Source: Saltatorellus ferox (GTDB lineage: Bacteria; Planctomycetota; UBA1135; GCA-002686595). From it: 64,000 nucleotides of DNA. The notes below the pieces were generated by a model. That model was not told the origin of the DNA. It was given only the letters and a program-made list of their open reading frames with translations, and did not search any database. The stretch spans positions 2,480,001 to 2,544,000 of the forward strand of contig CP036434.1 in assembly GCA_007751475.1 (NCBI GenBank). Direction: 5' to 3'. This document shows positions 1 to 7,428 of the stretch, piece by piece (the stretch's first letter is position 1; every line of letters starts with the position of its first letter). The position numbers were made by a program, and so were the translations under genes.

Positions 1-1006
1 CGGCGAAGACGGCGATGGCTTCGCGGAGGGTCGCGTTCGCCTCGATGGCGTCGATCTCGGTGCGCGGCGTCATGACCTCCGCGGCATCCGCTGCGCCGAA
101 CTCGATGACGTTCGCGATGAGTTCCCGCGTGTCGGCACCGAGTTCGCCCTTCATCTCGGCGTCCTCGACCATGGCGCGGAAGCCCTCCACCAGGCGTCGG
201 GTTCCGTAGTTCGCGTCGGGGGTGCCGATCGCGCGCAGGAGCATGCGCCTGATGAGCGTCAGTCCCCGTACGACCCAGGCCATCGGGCCGAGGACGGCGC
301 CGAAGAGAGGCAGGCCCGTTCGAAGGATTCGCTCCGCGTGCGTTTGCGCGAGGGCGAGGGGAATCGACATCGTCGCGAGGTGAAGGCCGAGCCCGCCGAC
401 CGCTCCCGTGAAGGCGAGCGCCTGCGCGAAGCGGATGGGCGCCGTCGCGCTGGGCGGGAAGAGGCGCAGCGAGAGAGTGAAGACCAGGGCGGCCGCGACC
501 GCGCGTGCCACGAAGGCGAGGACGCCAGCGCTTGCCGCGAAGGTCTCGGCCTTGCCGGACGAGCGGGCTCCCAGCGCTGCTGCGGGAGCGTTTCCGCCGT
601 AGCCGTTCTGCTGCTGGGAGCTGTCCTCTGGCTCTTCGTGAGCGGGACCCAGGTGACCCGGAAGCGCGCGCAGAAGGCTCGTGCTGAGCGTCGCGAAGAT
701 GGCCGCGATGGCGACGGATCCGGTGAGGGCGAAGAGCAGCGTCGCGTTCGCAGGCGTGGCGAGGTGGACGGTGTGGTGGTGGAGACCTTCCTCCACCTGC
801 TTGACCTCACCCGGCCAGCTCTGAGGCGCCTGGGCCGCCGCCCCCGGTTGCGCTGACTGGCCGGCAGGGACTCCCGCCGACAGGTCGGCAGGGATGATAG
901 AGGGAGGCTCGTCCGCGTCCTGCGAAGGCTCGTCGGACGGGATCTGTAGGGAGGGGTGCGTCACTGGGGGCGGATAGCGCAGGGCGCTCGTTGGAGCCAA
1001 GAGCAT
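1..1006 (-). CDS. CNNM/CorC (HlyC-type) membrane transporter, partial
   Basis: The 3' end lies outside the window; 335 codons are visible from an ATG at 1006. The N-terminal ~75 residues are Pro/Ser/Asp-rich. Hydrophobic segments follow, with a hydrophilic Ser/Gln/Gly linker between the first two, as in the DUF21 (CNNM) membrane domain. After the last segment comes a cytosolic stretch ending in NVIEFGAADAAEVMTPRTEI, which is the classic entry into the CBS-pair region of CorC/HlyC proteins. These proteins are implicated in Mg2+/Co2+ efflux or homeostasis. The long N-terminal extension and the ~40-residue linker are unusual for the family. An upstream non-ATG start is possible because the frame stays open. 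Confidence 0.8.
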   Translation of the reverse strand, partial: MLLAPTSALRYPPPVTHPSLQIPSDEPSQDADEPPSIIPADLSAGVPAGQSAQPGAAAQAPQSWPGEVKQVEEGLHHHTVHLATPANATLLFALTGSVAIAAIFATLSTSLLRALPGHLGPAHEEPEDSSQQQNGYGGNAPAAALGARSSGKAETFAASAGVLAFVARAVAAALVFTLSLRLFPPSATAPIRFAQALAFTGAVGGLGLHLATMSIPLALAQTHAERILRTGLPLFGAVLGPMAWVVRGLTLIRRMLLRAIGTPDANYGTRRLVEGFRAMVEDAEMKGELGADTRELIANVIEFGAADAAEVMTPRTEIDAIEANATLREAIAVFA

Positions 1007-1130
1007 AGCCCATGGCGCGAGGCCTTCCGCCCTGGAAAGGTCATGTCCTCGGCGGGGACGAGGCGGGGACAGTTCGTTACGGAACCGGAACGCTAGCCGA
1101 AGGTTCGGGCTCCCCGTGTAAGGAGGTCGC

Positions 1131-2006
1131 GTGCGTAAGAGTTTATCGGGATTGGACTTACGGCGATTTATCGCGGGGCGCTGGATGGCTGGCACGCGGC
1201 TCGCCTCTGTCGGTTCCCAAGGCAAATCCTCCTCCCCGAGCCTTCCTCCGATCATGAGCATTGCAGTCCACGCCCCGGTCCTTACCGCGACCCATGCGCC
1301 CGCATCGACCTACTCGGTCCTCTCCAGAGACGATGAGACGTCGCTCATGGTCGCGTTCCAGGCGAGGCGCTCGACGGAGACCTTCGAGGCGCTCTACCGC
1401 GCCACGGCGCCTGGACTTTTGCACTGGATCGAGCAGCTCCATCTCCAAGGGCGCCTCAAGGGAGACCCGATGGACGCACTGCAGGACACCTTCGTGAATG
1501 TGTACCGCTACGCCGGCTCGTTCCGTGAGTCGGCGGCCGGCGGCTTCCGAGCCTGGGCTCGCACCATCGCTTCCAACGCTCTGCGTCGTGCTCGGCGGCG
1601 GCCCCGGTCCCTCGGCGTGCTCTTCAGCGAACTCGATGAGGCGGTCCTTCCCGACCCGGAGGACCGGGCCGCGGGGCCCGCGAGGATGGCTGAAAGCCGT
1701 GAGAACACGCTCGATCTGCGCAAGGCGTATGCGCTCATGCTCCTCCAGTACGCCCAGGCGTACCGGACGCTGAAGCCACGCGACCAGGAGGCTCTCGCCA
1801 TGGTGGAGGTGGAGGGACTGAACTACGCACAGGTGGGGGAACGTCTCGGGGTGGGACGGTCCAACACGAAGATGATCGTCTTCCGGGCGCGCCAGCGACT
1901 GCGGTCGCGCATCGCCGCGTTCAGCGCTGCCGCCTGTTCCGCCGATGATGCCGCCCATGGTGAGACCGTCGATGCGCCAGAACGGAACTCGCGCGCCGTG
2001 GCGTAG
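1131..2006 (+). CDS. ECF-type RNA polymerase sigma factor
   Basis: Sigma-70 family regulator of extracytoplasmic-function type. Region 2 is seen around LYRATAPGLLHWIEQL and DALQDTFVNVYRYAGSF. Region 4 is the C-terminal helix-turn-helix LKPRDQEALAMVEVEG...YAQVGERLGVGRSNTKM followed by RARQRLRSRI. The GTG at 1131 is chosen because AAGGAGGT lies directly upstream (1120-1127). An ATG at 1254 would give a 250-residue protein that starts nearer the conserved part and is a serious alternative. No anti-sigma factor is encoded next to it, so its signal is unknown. The C-terminal ~35 residues after region 4 are Ala/Asp-rich and not part of the sigma fold. Confidence 0.9.
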   Translation: MRKSLSGLDLRRFIAGRWMAGTRLASVGSQGKSSSPSLPPIMSIAVHAPVLTATHAPASTYSVLSRDDETSLMVAFQARRSTETFEALYRATAPGLLHWIEQLHLQGRLKGDPMDALQDTFVNVYRYAGSFRESAAGGFRAWARTIASNALRRARRRPRSLGVLFSELDEAVLPDPEDRAAGPARMAESRENTLDLRKAYALMLLQYAQAYRTLKPRDQEALAMVEVEGLNYAQVGERLGVGRSNTKMIVFRARQRLRSRIAAFSAAACSADDAAHGETVDAPERNSRAVA

Positions 2007-2044
2007 CGTCCCTCCGACCGGTTCATCCGTTACCATGCCGGGTC

Positions 2045-3331
2045 ATGCAGGCCCCCACAGACTCCCCCGAGACGGTCGATCTCCTGATCACCGGGATCGG
2101 TGAACTCGCGACGCCGCTCGGCGACGTGGCGGTGGCCGGAAGTGCGCTCGGGCGGATTTCGGTTCGGAGAGGCGTGGCGATCGCCTGCTCGAAAGGGCGC
2201 ATCGTGGCGGTGGGGCCCGAAAGCGAGCTGCGACGTTCGTACGCCGCCATGGAAGAGCTGAGTGCCGAAGGCGGACTCGTGATCCCGGGCCTCGTCGACT
2301 CGCACACTCACCCCGTTTTCGCGGATACGCGCGAGTCGGAGTTCGAGGCACGCGTGGCCGGCAAGTCGTACGTTCAGATCGCCGCCGAGGGCGGCGGAAT
2401 TCGTTCCAGCTTGCGCGGTGTTCGTGAGTCGAGCGTCGAGGACCTGACCCTGGGCCTCCTGGGACGCCTCGATCGTTTCCTGGCCCTTGGAACGACCACG
2501 CTCGAAGCGAAGACCGGCTACGGTTTGACCGTCGCGGACGAACTCAAGGGGCTCGACGCGATCCATGCGGCCGACCGCTCCCATGCGGTCGATCTCATCG
2601 CCACTTGCCTCGGTGGCCACGACGTGCCCCCGGAGTTCGAAGGCCGCAAGGAGGCGTGGATCGACGTCGTCGTGAACGAACTCTGGCCCGCGGCGCAAGG
2701 GCGAGCAGCGTTCGCGGATGTGTTCACGGAGAGCCACGTCTTCGGCCTCGCGGACTCGCGGCGGATGATGGAAGCGGCGCGCGAGCTGGGCTTCGGGATT
2801 CGCATGCACGTCGATCAGCTCACGTCGCTCGGAGGCGCGGAACTCGCCGCAGAACTCGGCGCCGCGAGCGCCGATCACCTCGAGCACGTTTCCGAACGCG
2901 GCATGCGAGCCCTCGCGGAAAGCGGCGTTCAACCCGTCCTTTGTCCCATGGTCCCGCTCTTCCTGAGGGAGACCCAGGAAGCGCCCGCGCGCGCCATGGT
3001 CGAAGCGGGCTGTGCGCCTGCGCTGTCCACCGACTTCAATCCGGGCTCTTGCTACTGCATGAGTCTCTTCGAGGTCATGAGCTGGGCCGCGCTGCGCTAC
3101 GGATTCTCCGCCGCCGAGGCGCTCACCGCGGCGACGTTGAATGCCGCTGCGACTCTGCGGCTCGCCGAGGATCGCGGAACCATCGAGCCCGGAAAGCGGG
3201 CCGACCTGGTCCTCACGGACCTCCCCAACTACCATCACCTTACCTATGAGCTGGGTCGTCCCCCCGTCCGCGCCGTCGTCAAGAACGGCGCGGTCGTGTT
3301 CCAGCCAAGCGCTCTTCCCAGGCACTTCTGA
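2045..3331 (+). CDS. hutI: Imidazolonepropionase (histidine degradation)
   Basis: Hydrolyses 4-imidazolone-5-propanoate to N-formimino-L-glutamate, the third step of histidine catabolism, in the cytosol. At 428 residues it is close to the usual family length of about 400-420. Amidohydrolase features are clear: the metal-binding LVDSHTHPVF near residue 85, EARVAGKSYVQIAAEGGGI, GGHDVPPEF, the HVDQLT metal histidine, and STDFNPGS with the metal aspartate. No hutH, hutU or hutG is present in the window, so the rest of the pathway must lie elsewhere. Its stop overlaps the start of the next gene by one base (TGATG), which implies co-translation with the FGE-like lipoprotein. Confidence 0.95.
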   Translation: MQAPTDSPETVDLLITGIGELATPLGDVAVAGSALGRISVRRGVAIACSKGRIVAVGPESELRRSYAAMEELSAEGGLVIPGLVDSHTHPVFADTRESEFEARVAGKSYVQIAAEGGGIRSSLRGVRESSVEDLTLGLLGRLDRFLALGTTTLEAKTGYGLTVADELKGLDAIHAADRSHAVDLIATCLGGHDVPPEFEGRKEAWIDVVVNELWPAAQGRAAFADVFTESHVFGLADSRRMMEAARELGFGIRMHVDQLTSLGGAELAAELGAASADHLEHVSERGMRALAESGVQPVLCPMVPLFLRETQEAPARAMVEAGCAPALSTDFNPGSCYCMSLFEVMSWAALRYGFSAAEALTAATLNAAATLRLAEDRGTIEPGKRADLVLTDLPNYHHLTYELGRPPVRAVVKNGAVVFQPSALPRHF

Positions 3332-4338
3332 TGACGGCACCCGGTCTTCTCGTACGTTCGTTTCGGTTCTTTCCTCTCCTGGCGCTGCTCGCCGTTTCGA
3401 GCTGTGGCGGTTCCGTGGAGGCTCGCCAGGTCGGCGAGGGTCAAGGTAGCCAAGGCGCGGGAAGCGGGCCCGGCTCAGTCTCAGTATCTGGCTCTGGCTC
3501 TGGCTTCGTATCCGAGAAGGAAGCGGCGCGGCTCCGGGCCGCCGCCCGCAGCACCGATAGGATGGCCGCAATCCCCGCAGGAACGGTGAAGGTCGAGGGG
3601 AAGACGGTGACGGTAGAGCCATTCCTGATGGACCGCTTCGAGGTCACGAATCGCGAGTTCGAGTCGTTCGTGAAGGCCACCGGCTTCGTGACCGAGTCGG
3701 AGAGGATCGGGAATTCGGTGGTGTTCTTCCACGAGAATGCGAGGCGGGGGCTGCATCCCTTCGAGGTCGTCAAGGGGGCCACTTGGCGCCATCCATCGGG
3801 CCCTGACTCCGACCTTCGGGGCAAGTCCGACCATCCCGTGACGCATGTCTCCTGGAACGACGCGGCGGCCTACGCCGAGTGGTGTGGCAAAAGGCTCGCG
3901 ACGCGAGCGGAGTGGATTCACGCGGCTTCCGGCGGAGAAGAGGGGCGTCTGTATCCCTGGGGCGACGAAGTCCTGCCCGGGCGGCGTCACATGATGAACT
4001 GCTGGCAGGGCACGTTCCCGCTGGAGGACGAGGGCCTCGACGGGTACCGGGGAACGGCTCCCGTCGGGACGTTCCCGCCGAACGGCTATGGGCTCCACGA
4101 CGTCGCGGGCAACGTCTGGGAATGGATGGGCGAGCGGGCCACGGTGGGGGACGGGCCCGACGACGAGCTGGCCATGACGCGCGGCGGCAGCTTCCTGTGC
4201 CGCGAGGAAGCCGCGCCAGGCTTCCACGCATGCCACGGCTACCAGCTCGACAGGTTCGAGTGGAACCCGATCAGCAACGGCAACGACAACATCGGCTTCC
4301 GCTGCGTGAAGTCGCTCCCCGTGGACGGGAAGAAGTAG
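3331..4338 (+). CDS. Formylglycine-generating-enzyme-like (SUMF1 fold) lipoprotein
   Basis: 335 residues. An N-terminal signal ends in a lipobox (AVSSCGG), followed by a Gly/Ser-rich linker. A full FGE-sulfatase (SUMF1/EgtB/PvdO) fold covers residues ~75-330: FLMDRFEVTNREFESF, HPVTHVSWNDAAAYAEWCG, RLATRAEWIHAASGG, YPWGDE, VGTFPPNGYGLHDVAGNVWEW, MTRGGSFLC and GFRC. The first catalytic-type Cys (GGSFLC) is present. Five residues on, where sulfatase-activating FGEs carry the partner Cys, there is Ala; the next Cys is eleven residues away. True formylglycine formation is therefore doubtful, and no sulfatase is in the window. Probably exported and membrane-anchored; substrate unknown. Overlaps hutI by one base. 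Confidence 0.85.
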   Translation: MTAPGLLVRSFRFFPLLALLAVSSCGGSVEARQVGEGQGSQGAGSGPGSVSVSGSGSGFVSEKEAARLRAAARSTDRMAAIPAGTVKVEGKTVTVEPFLMDRFEVTNREFESFVKATGFVTESERIGNSVVFFHENARRGLHPFEVVKGATWRHPSGPDSDLRGKSDHPVTHVSWNDAAAYAEWCGKRLATRAEWIHAASGGEEGRLYPWGDEVLPGRRHMMNCWQGTFPLEDEGLDGYRGTAPVGTFPPNGYGLHDVAGNVWEWMGERATVGDGPDDELAMTRGGSFLCREEAAPGFHACHGYQLDRFEWNPISNGNDNIGFRCVKSLPVDGKK

Positions 4339-4400
4339 CCGTCTGGGGGACAAGAAGGGAGGAACCCGGGGCTGGACACGGTTAGGCTCTACGCCGAACC

Positions 4401-5729
4401 ATGTCCAACAAGCCCACCTTGATCCAGCCGCGCACCCTGCGCGGGTTCCGAGACTTCACGCCGAACCTGATGATCCCGCGCGAGCGGCTCATCGACACGG
4501 CGAAGCGCGTCTACCGGTCTTTCGGATTCAGCCCGATCGATACGCCTGCCCTGGAATACACCGAGATCCTGCTCGGCAAGGGTGGCGATGAGACCGACAA
4601 GCAGATGTATCGCTTCGAGGATCAGGGCGGACGCGACGTCGGGATGCGCTTCGATCTCACGATTCCCTTCGCGCGGTTCGCGGCCCAGCACATCGGCCAG
4701 CTCGGAACACCGTTCAAGCGCTACCACGTCGGCAACGTCTGGCGCGGTGAGAAGGCCCAGCGCGGTCGCTACCGCGAGTTCATCCAGTGCGACTTCGACA
4801 CGATCGGAACCACGAGTCGCACCAGTGACGTCGAGACGGGGCTCGTGATCTACGAACTCTTCCGCGCGCTTGGCTTCGAGCGTTTCACGATCCGAATCAA
4901 CGATCGACGCCTCCTCTCCGGCGTGCTCGATCACCTCGGCCTGGTCGAGCGCCAGACGGACGTGCTCCGCGTGCTGGACAAGCTCGGCAAGGTCGGGCCG
5001 CAGAAGGTGACCGAGGAGCTTCGTGACGCCGTCGGGCTCAGCGAAGTGCAGGCCGCCGACGTCCTGCGCTTCGCAGGGCTCAGTGGCTCGCCGGCGGAGA
5101 TCCTCGGCGAAGCGCGCGAACTGGTGGGGGATTCGGAGATCGGAGCCGCGGGTCTCGAAGCGCTGGCCGCGCTATTCGAGAGCGTGGCGGCGGCCGGCGC
5201 CGACGTCTCCCGTTTCGCGCTCGATCCCTCGATCGCGCGCGGTCTCGACTACTACACCGGCGTGATCTTCGAGACGTTCCTCGACGATCTGCCCGAGATC
5301 GGCAGCTGCTGCAGCGGCGGACGCTACGACGACCTGGCGAGCCTCTACACGAAGGAGAAGCTCCCCGGTGTCGGCGCCTCGCTGGGCGTGGATCGCCTGC
5401 TGGCGGCCATGGAGGAGCTGAAGATGATCGAGGAAACCGCGGCGCCGTGCCCGGTGTTCCTGCCGCTCTTCGAGAAGGGGCGTGACGGCGACTACCTCGC
5501 GCTGGCCCAGGAGCTTCGCGCCGCCGGGATAGGGGTCGAAGTGTACCCCGAGCCGAAGAAGCTCGGGGCGCAGCTCAAGTACGCCGACCGCCGCGGCTTC
5601 CCGCTGGCGCTCGTCGTCGGAAGCTCGGAATTCAGCGCGGGGACGGTCCAGGTCAAGGACCTGAAGACCGGCGAAAAAGAAGACGTCGCCCGGGCTGACC
5701 TCGTCAGCCACTTGAGGCAGCGAATCTGA
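4401..5729 (+). CDS. hisS: Histidyl-tRNA synthetase
   Basis: Class II aminoacyl-tRNA synthetase charging tRNA-His. 442 residues, a little above the bacterial average of ~425. Visible signatures are GFRDFTP at the N terminus, motif 2 (KRYHVGNVWRGEKAQRGRYR followed by EFIQCDFD), the histidine-specific GLDYYTGVIFE, motif 3 (GVGASLGVDRL), and the C-terminal anticodon-binding domain from about residue 350 (VEVYPEPKKLGAQLKYADRR, LALVVGSSE). The ATG at 4401 starts the conserved N terminus immediately. It is separated from the preceding lipoprotein gene by 62 bp and ends just before a convergent secreted-protein gene. Confidence 0.97.
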   Translation: MSNKPTLIQPRTLRGFRDFTPNLMIPRERLIDTAKRVYRSFGFSPIDTPALEYTEILLGKGGDETDKQMYRFEDQGGRDVGMRFDLTIPFARFAAQHIGQLGTPFKRYHVGNVWRGEKAQRGRYREFIQCDFDTIGTTSRTSDVETGLVIYELFRALGFERFTIRINDRRLLSGVLDHLGLVERQTDVLRVLDKLGKVGPQKVTEELRDAVGLSEVQAADVLRFAGLSGSPAEILGEARELVGDSEIGAAGLEALAALFESVAAAGADVSRFALDPSIARGLDYYTGVIFETFLDDLPEIGSCCSGGRYDDLASLYTKEKLPGVGASLGVDRLLAAMEELKMIEETAAPCPVFLPLFEKGRDGDYLALAQELRAAGIGVEVYPEPKKLGAQLKYADRRGFPLALVVGSSEFSAGTVQVKDLKTGEKEDVARADLVSHLRQRI

Positions 5730-5750
5730 ACCCGGTCGTCGGTGGCGCGA

Positions 5751-7106
5751 TCAGTTGGTCAGCACCACGCGGATCGCGTTCGAGAAGTTCGAGGACGTGG
5801 CGCCCGCAGCAGTCACGTCGCGGTGCCAGGCCTGGAAGTGCCAGGTCTGCCCCGCCATCGCGTTGATGGAGCCGGTCGGTTGCGGCACGGCGCCGAGGTT
5901 CACGTTGATCGCGATGCGGCCCCCGCCTCCCGTGTTCAGGATCTGGTCGTTGAACCGTCCGATCGAACCGCCGAGGCACAGGTTGCCTTCGCTTCCGCCC
6001 GCGTTCGGGACGAATCCCTGGTCGAGGCTGGCGAGGAAGAAGCCGAAGGCGTTCTGGGGGAGCTGCTTGGCGGAGAGACGCAGGTTGTTCAAGCTGCGAG
6101 AGGTCGTGCCTGCGGCGCTGATCAGGCCGACGACGCCCGTCGAATTGACGTTGGTGAGGCAGTAGTTGCTGCCGATACCGCCGCCCGCGATATCGAGTTC
6201 CATGTCGTAGAAATTGCACGAGCTGTTCTCGAAGACGTTGACGTGCAGGATCAGCAGGCGCGCGGTCGTGCCGGTGTTCGACCAGATGATTCTCTCGTTG
6301 TCGGTCTGGGTGAATCCGCTCGCGAGTTCGCCGGTCTGGAACCCGTCACCGCACGGCCCGCTGGCGTCGTAGAGGAAGAGGTCCAGGTCGGAGAGAACGT
6401 CGCTGAAGAAGATCTGTGCGTCGATCGCTTCGCCCGGCTGAACGGTGAAGCTCCAGAAGTCCGGGTCGTCCCGCGACACCCAGAGATCTCGGGTCAAACC
6501 GAGGGGGGCGGGGTGCGCCGCCATGCAGACGTCGTTGTCCTCGAACGGGTCGTCGCTCGCGTTCGGATCGCACGGGTTGACCGGCGGAGCGATCGTGACC
6601 TGCATGTCGTAGTTGTTGCAGAGCGCGATCGAACCGGGGTAGACCAACACCTTGATCGCCACGTCGACGGGGGCGGTTCCGGTATTGAGCCAGGTGATCG
6701 CCTCGTCGTCGCTGCTCGAGATGCTGTTCGAAAGGTAATTCAAGAGGCCGCCGCAGGCGCCGCTCAGGTCGTAGACGAAGAGGTCGAGATCCGCGACCGC
6801 ATCGCTGAAGAAGATGTCGACCTGGAGCTCCTGGCCCGGCGGGACGGTGACCGAGTAGTAGTCGTTGTCCGTCTTGTAGACCGCGAGCCCCGACGCGGAG
6901 AACGGAGTGCTGATCCGTCTGGCCGTGGCACACGAATCGTTGTTCTCCAGGTTGTCTTCCCCGCATTGAACCGGCGAACGGAGGGGGGTCCAGGCCAGGG
7001 CGGTGCCGCCGAGGAGCTCGCCCGCGCCGAGGAGGAGAAGCGCGAGCGTTTGGAGGCGAGGTCCCGTGGACCGGAGCGCTACGGACTTGGATCGTGGAAA
7101 CGTCAT
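5751..7106 (-). CDS. Secreted protein with two PPC-like repeats and a planctomycete-type C-terminal module
   Basis: The start is placed at the ATG at 7106 because it gives a signal peptide (basic N terminus, then LQTLALLLLGAGELLGGTALA); the frame is open further upstream, but that part is not protein-like. Two tandem ~125-residue repeats follow, each opening with EDNxxxNDSC or FEDNDVC and containing DxDYYSVTVPPGQELQVDIF / DPDFWSFTVQPGEAIDAQIF and FFSDxxxDLDLFxYD. This is the pattern of bacterial pre-peptidase C-terminal (PPC) domains. The last ~150 residues start at GSNYC and contain GNLCLGG, WHFQAWHRD and SNFSNAIR. The same module ends the protein at 50346-51422. Likely exported; function unknown. 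No protease domain is present. Confidence 0.8.
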   Translation of the reverse strand: MTFPRSKSVALRSTGPRLQTLALLLLGAGELLGGTALAWTPLRSPVQCGEDNLENNDSCATARRISTPFSASGLAVYKTDNDYYSVTVPPGQELQVDIFFSDAVADLDLFVYDLSGACGGLLNYLSNSISSSDDEAITWLNTGTAPVDVAIKVLVYPGSIALCNNYDMQVTIAPPVNPCDPNASDDPFEDNDVCMAAHPAPLGLTRDLWVSRDDPDFWSFTVQPGEAIDAQIFFSDVLSDLDLFLYDASGPCGDGFQTGELASGFTQTDNERIIWSNTGTTARLLILHVNVFENSSCNFYDMELDIAGGGIGSNYCLTNVNSTGVVGLISAAGTTSRSLNNLRLSAKQLPQNAFGFFLASLDQGFVPNAGGSEGNLCLGGSIGRFNDQILNTGGGGRIAINVNLGAVPQPTGSINAMAGQTWHFQAWHRDVTAAGATSSNFSNAIRVVLTN

Positions 7107-7428
7107 GGGAAGTGGTTGCCTCGTGGGCGGTGGCCTCACCGGATCGTCGAGACGATTCCGGTCGAGGTAGAGTAGTGCAGCGGGCGGGCACGATGACATC
7201 GACGTTCGATGAGGATCGTGTGGCGACCTGTTCAATCGGCTCTCATCTCGCGTCGTGAGCAAGACTTCATTTTGCAGGCTCATCGATACCCCTTGCGCAT
7301 CCGCTGCCGCGGAGGCGCGTCGAGCCACGGCCATTCTTGCCCAGGGTCTCAGCGCGAGACACGACTCCTGTGATGAGGGCTCCGTGATGGCAGTGGATGG
7401 TCGGACACCAGCTGCCGACGCCGATGGG
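7107..7428. other. Intergenic region, no gene seen
   Basis: 322 bp between the start of the PPC-repeat protein and the 3' end of the transglutaminase gene, both on the minus strand. Short open frames here lack protein-like composition. It should contain the promoter of the PPC-repeat gene and the end of the upstream transcript. I could not pick out a convincing -35/-10 pair or an intrinsic terminator. Confidence 0.5.

Noticed and set aside
1086..1111. GGAACC...GGTTC inverted pair and GGAAC box upstream of the ECF sigma gene, as an autoregulated promoter
   Set aside because: A GGAAC -35-like box exists, but no matching -10 at a reliable spacing; too short to support a call.
2030..3622. 530-residue open frame on the minus strand
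   Set aside because: Antisense to hutI, which has clear catalytic motifs; the minus translation is Arg/Ala-rich without family features.
5742..7175. 477-residue open frame on the plus strand
   Set aside because: Antisense to the PPC-repeat secreted protein; Val/Arg/Asp-rich shadow typical of high-GC DNA.
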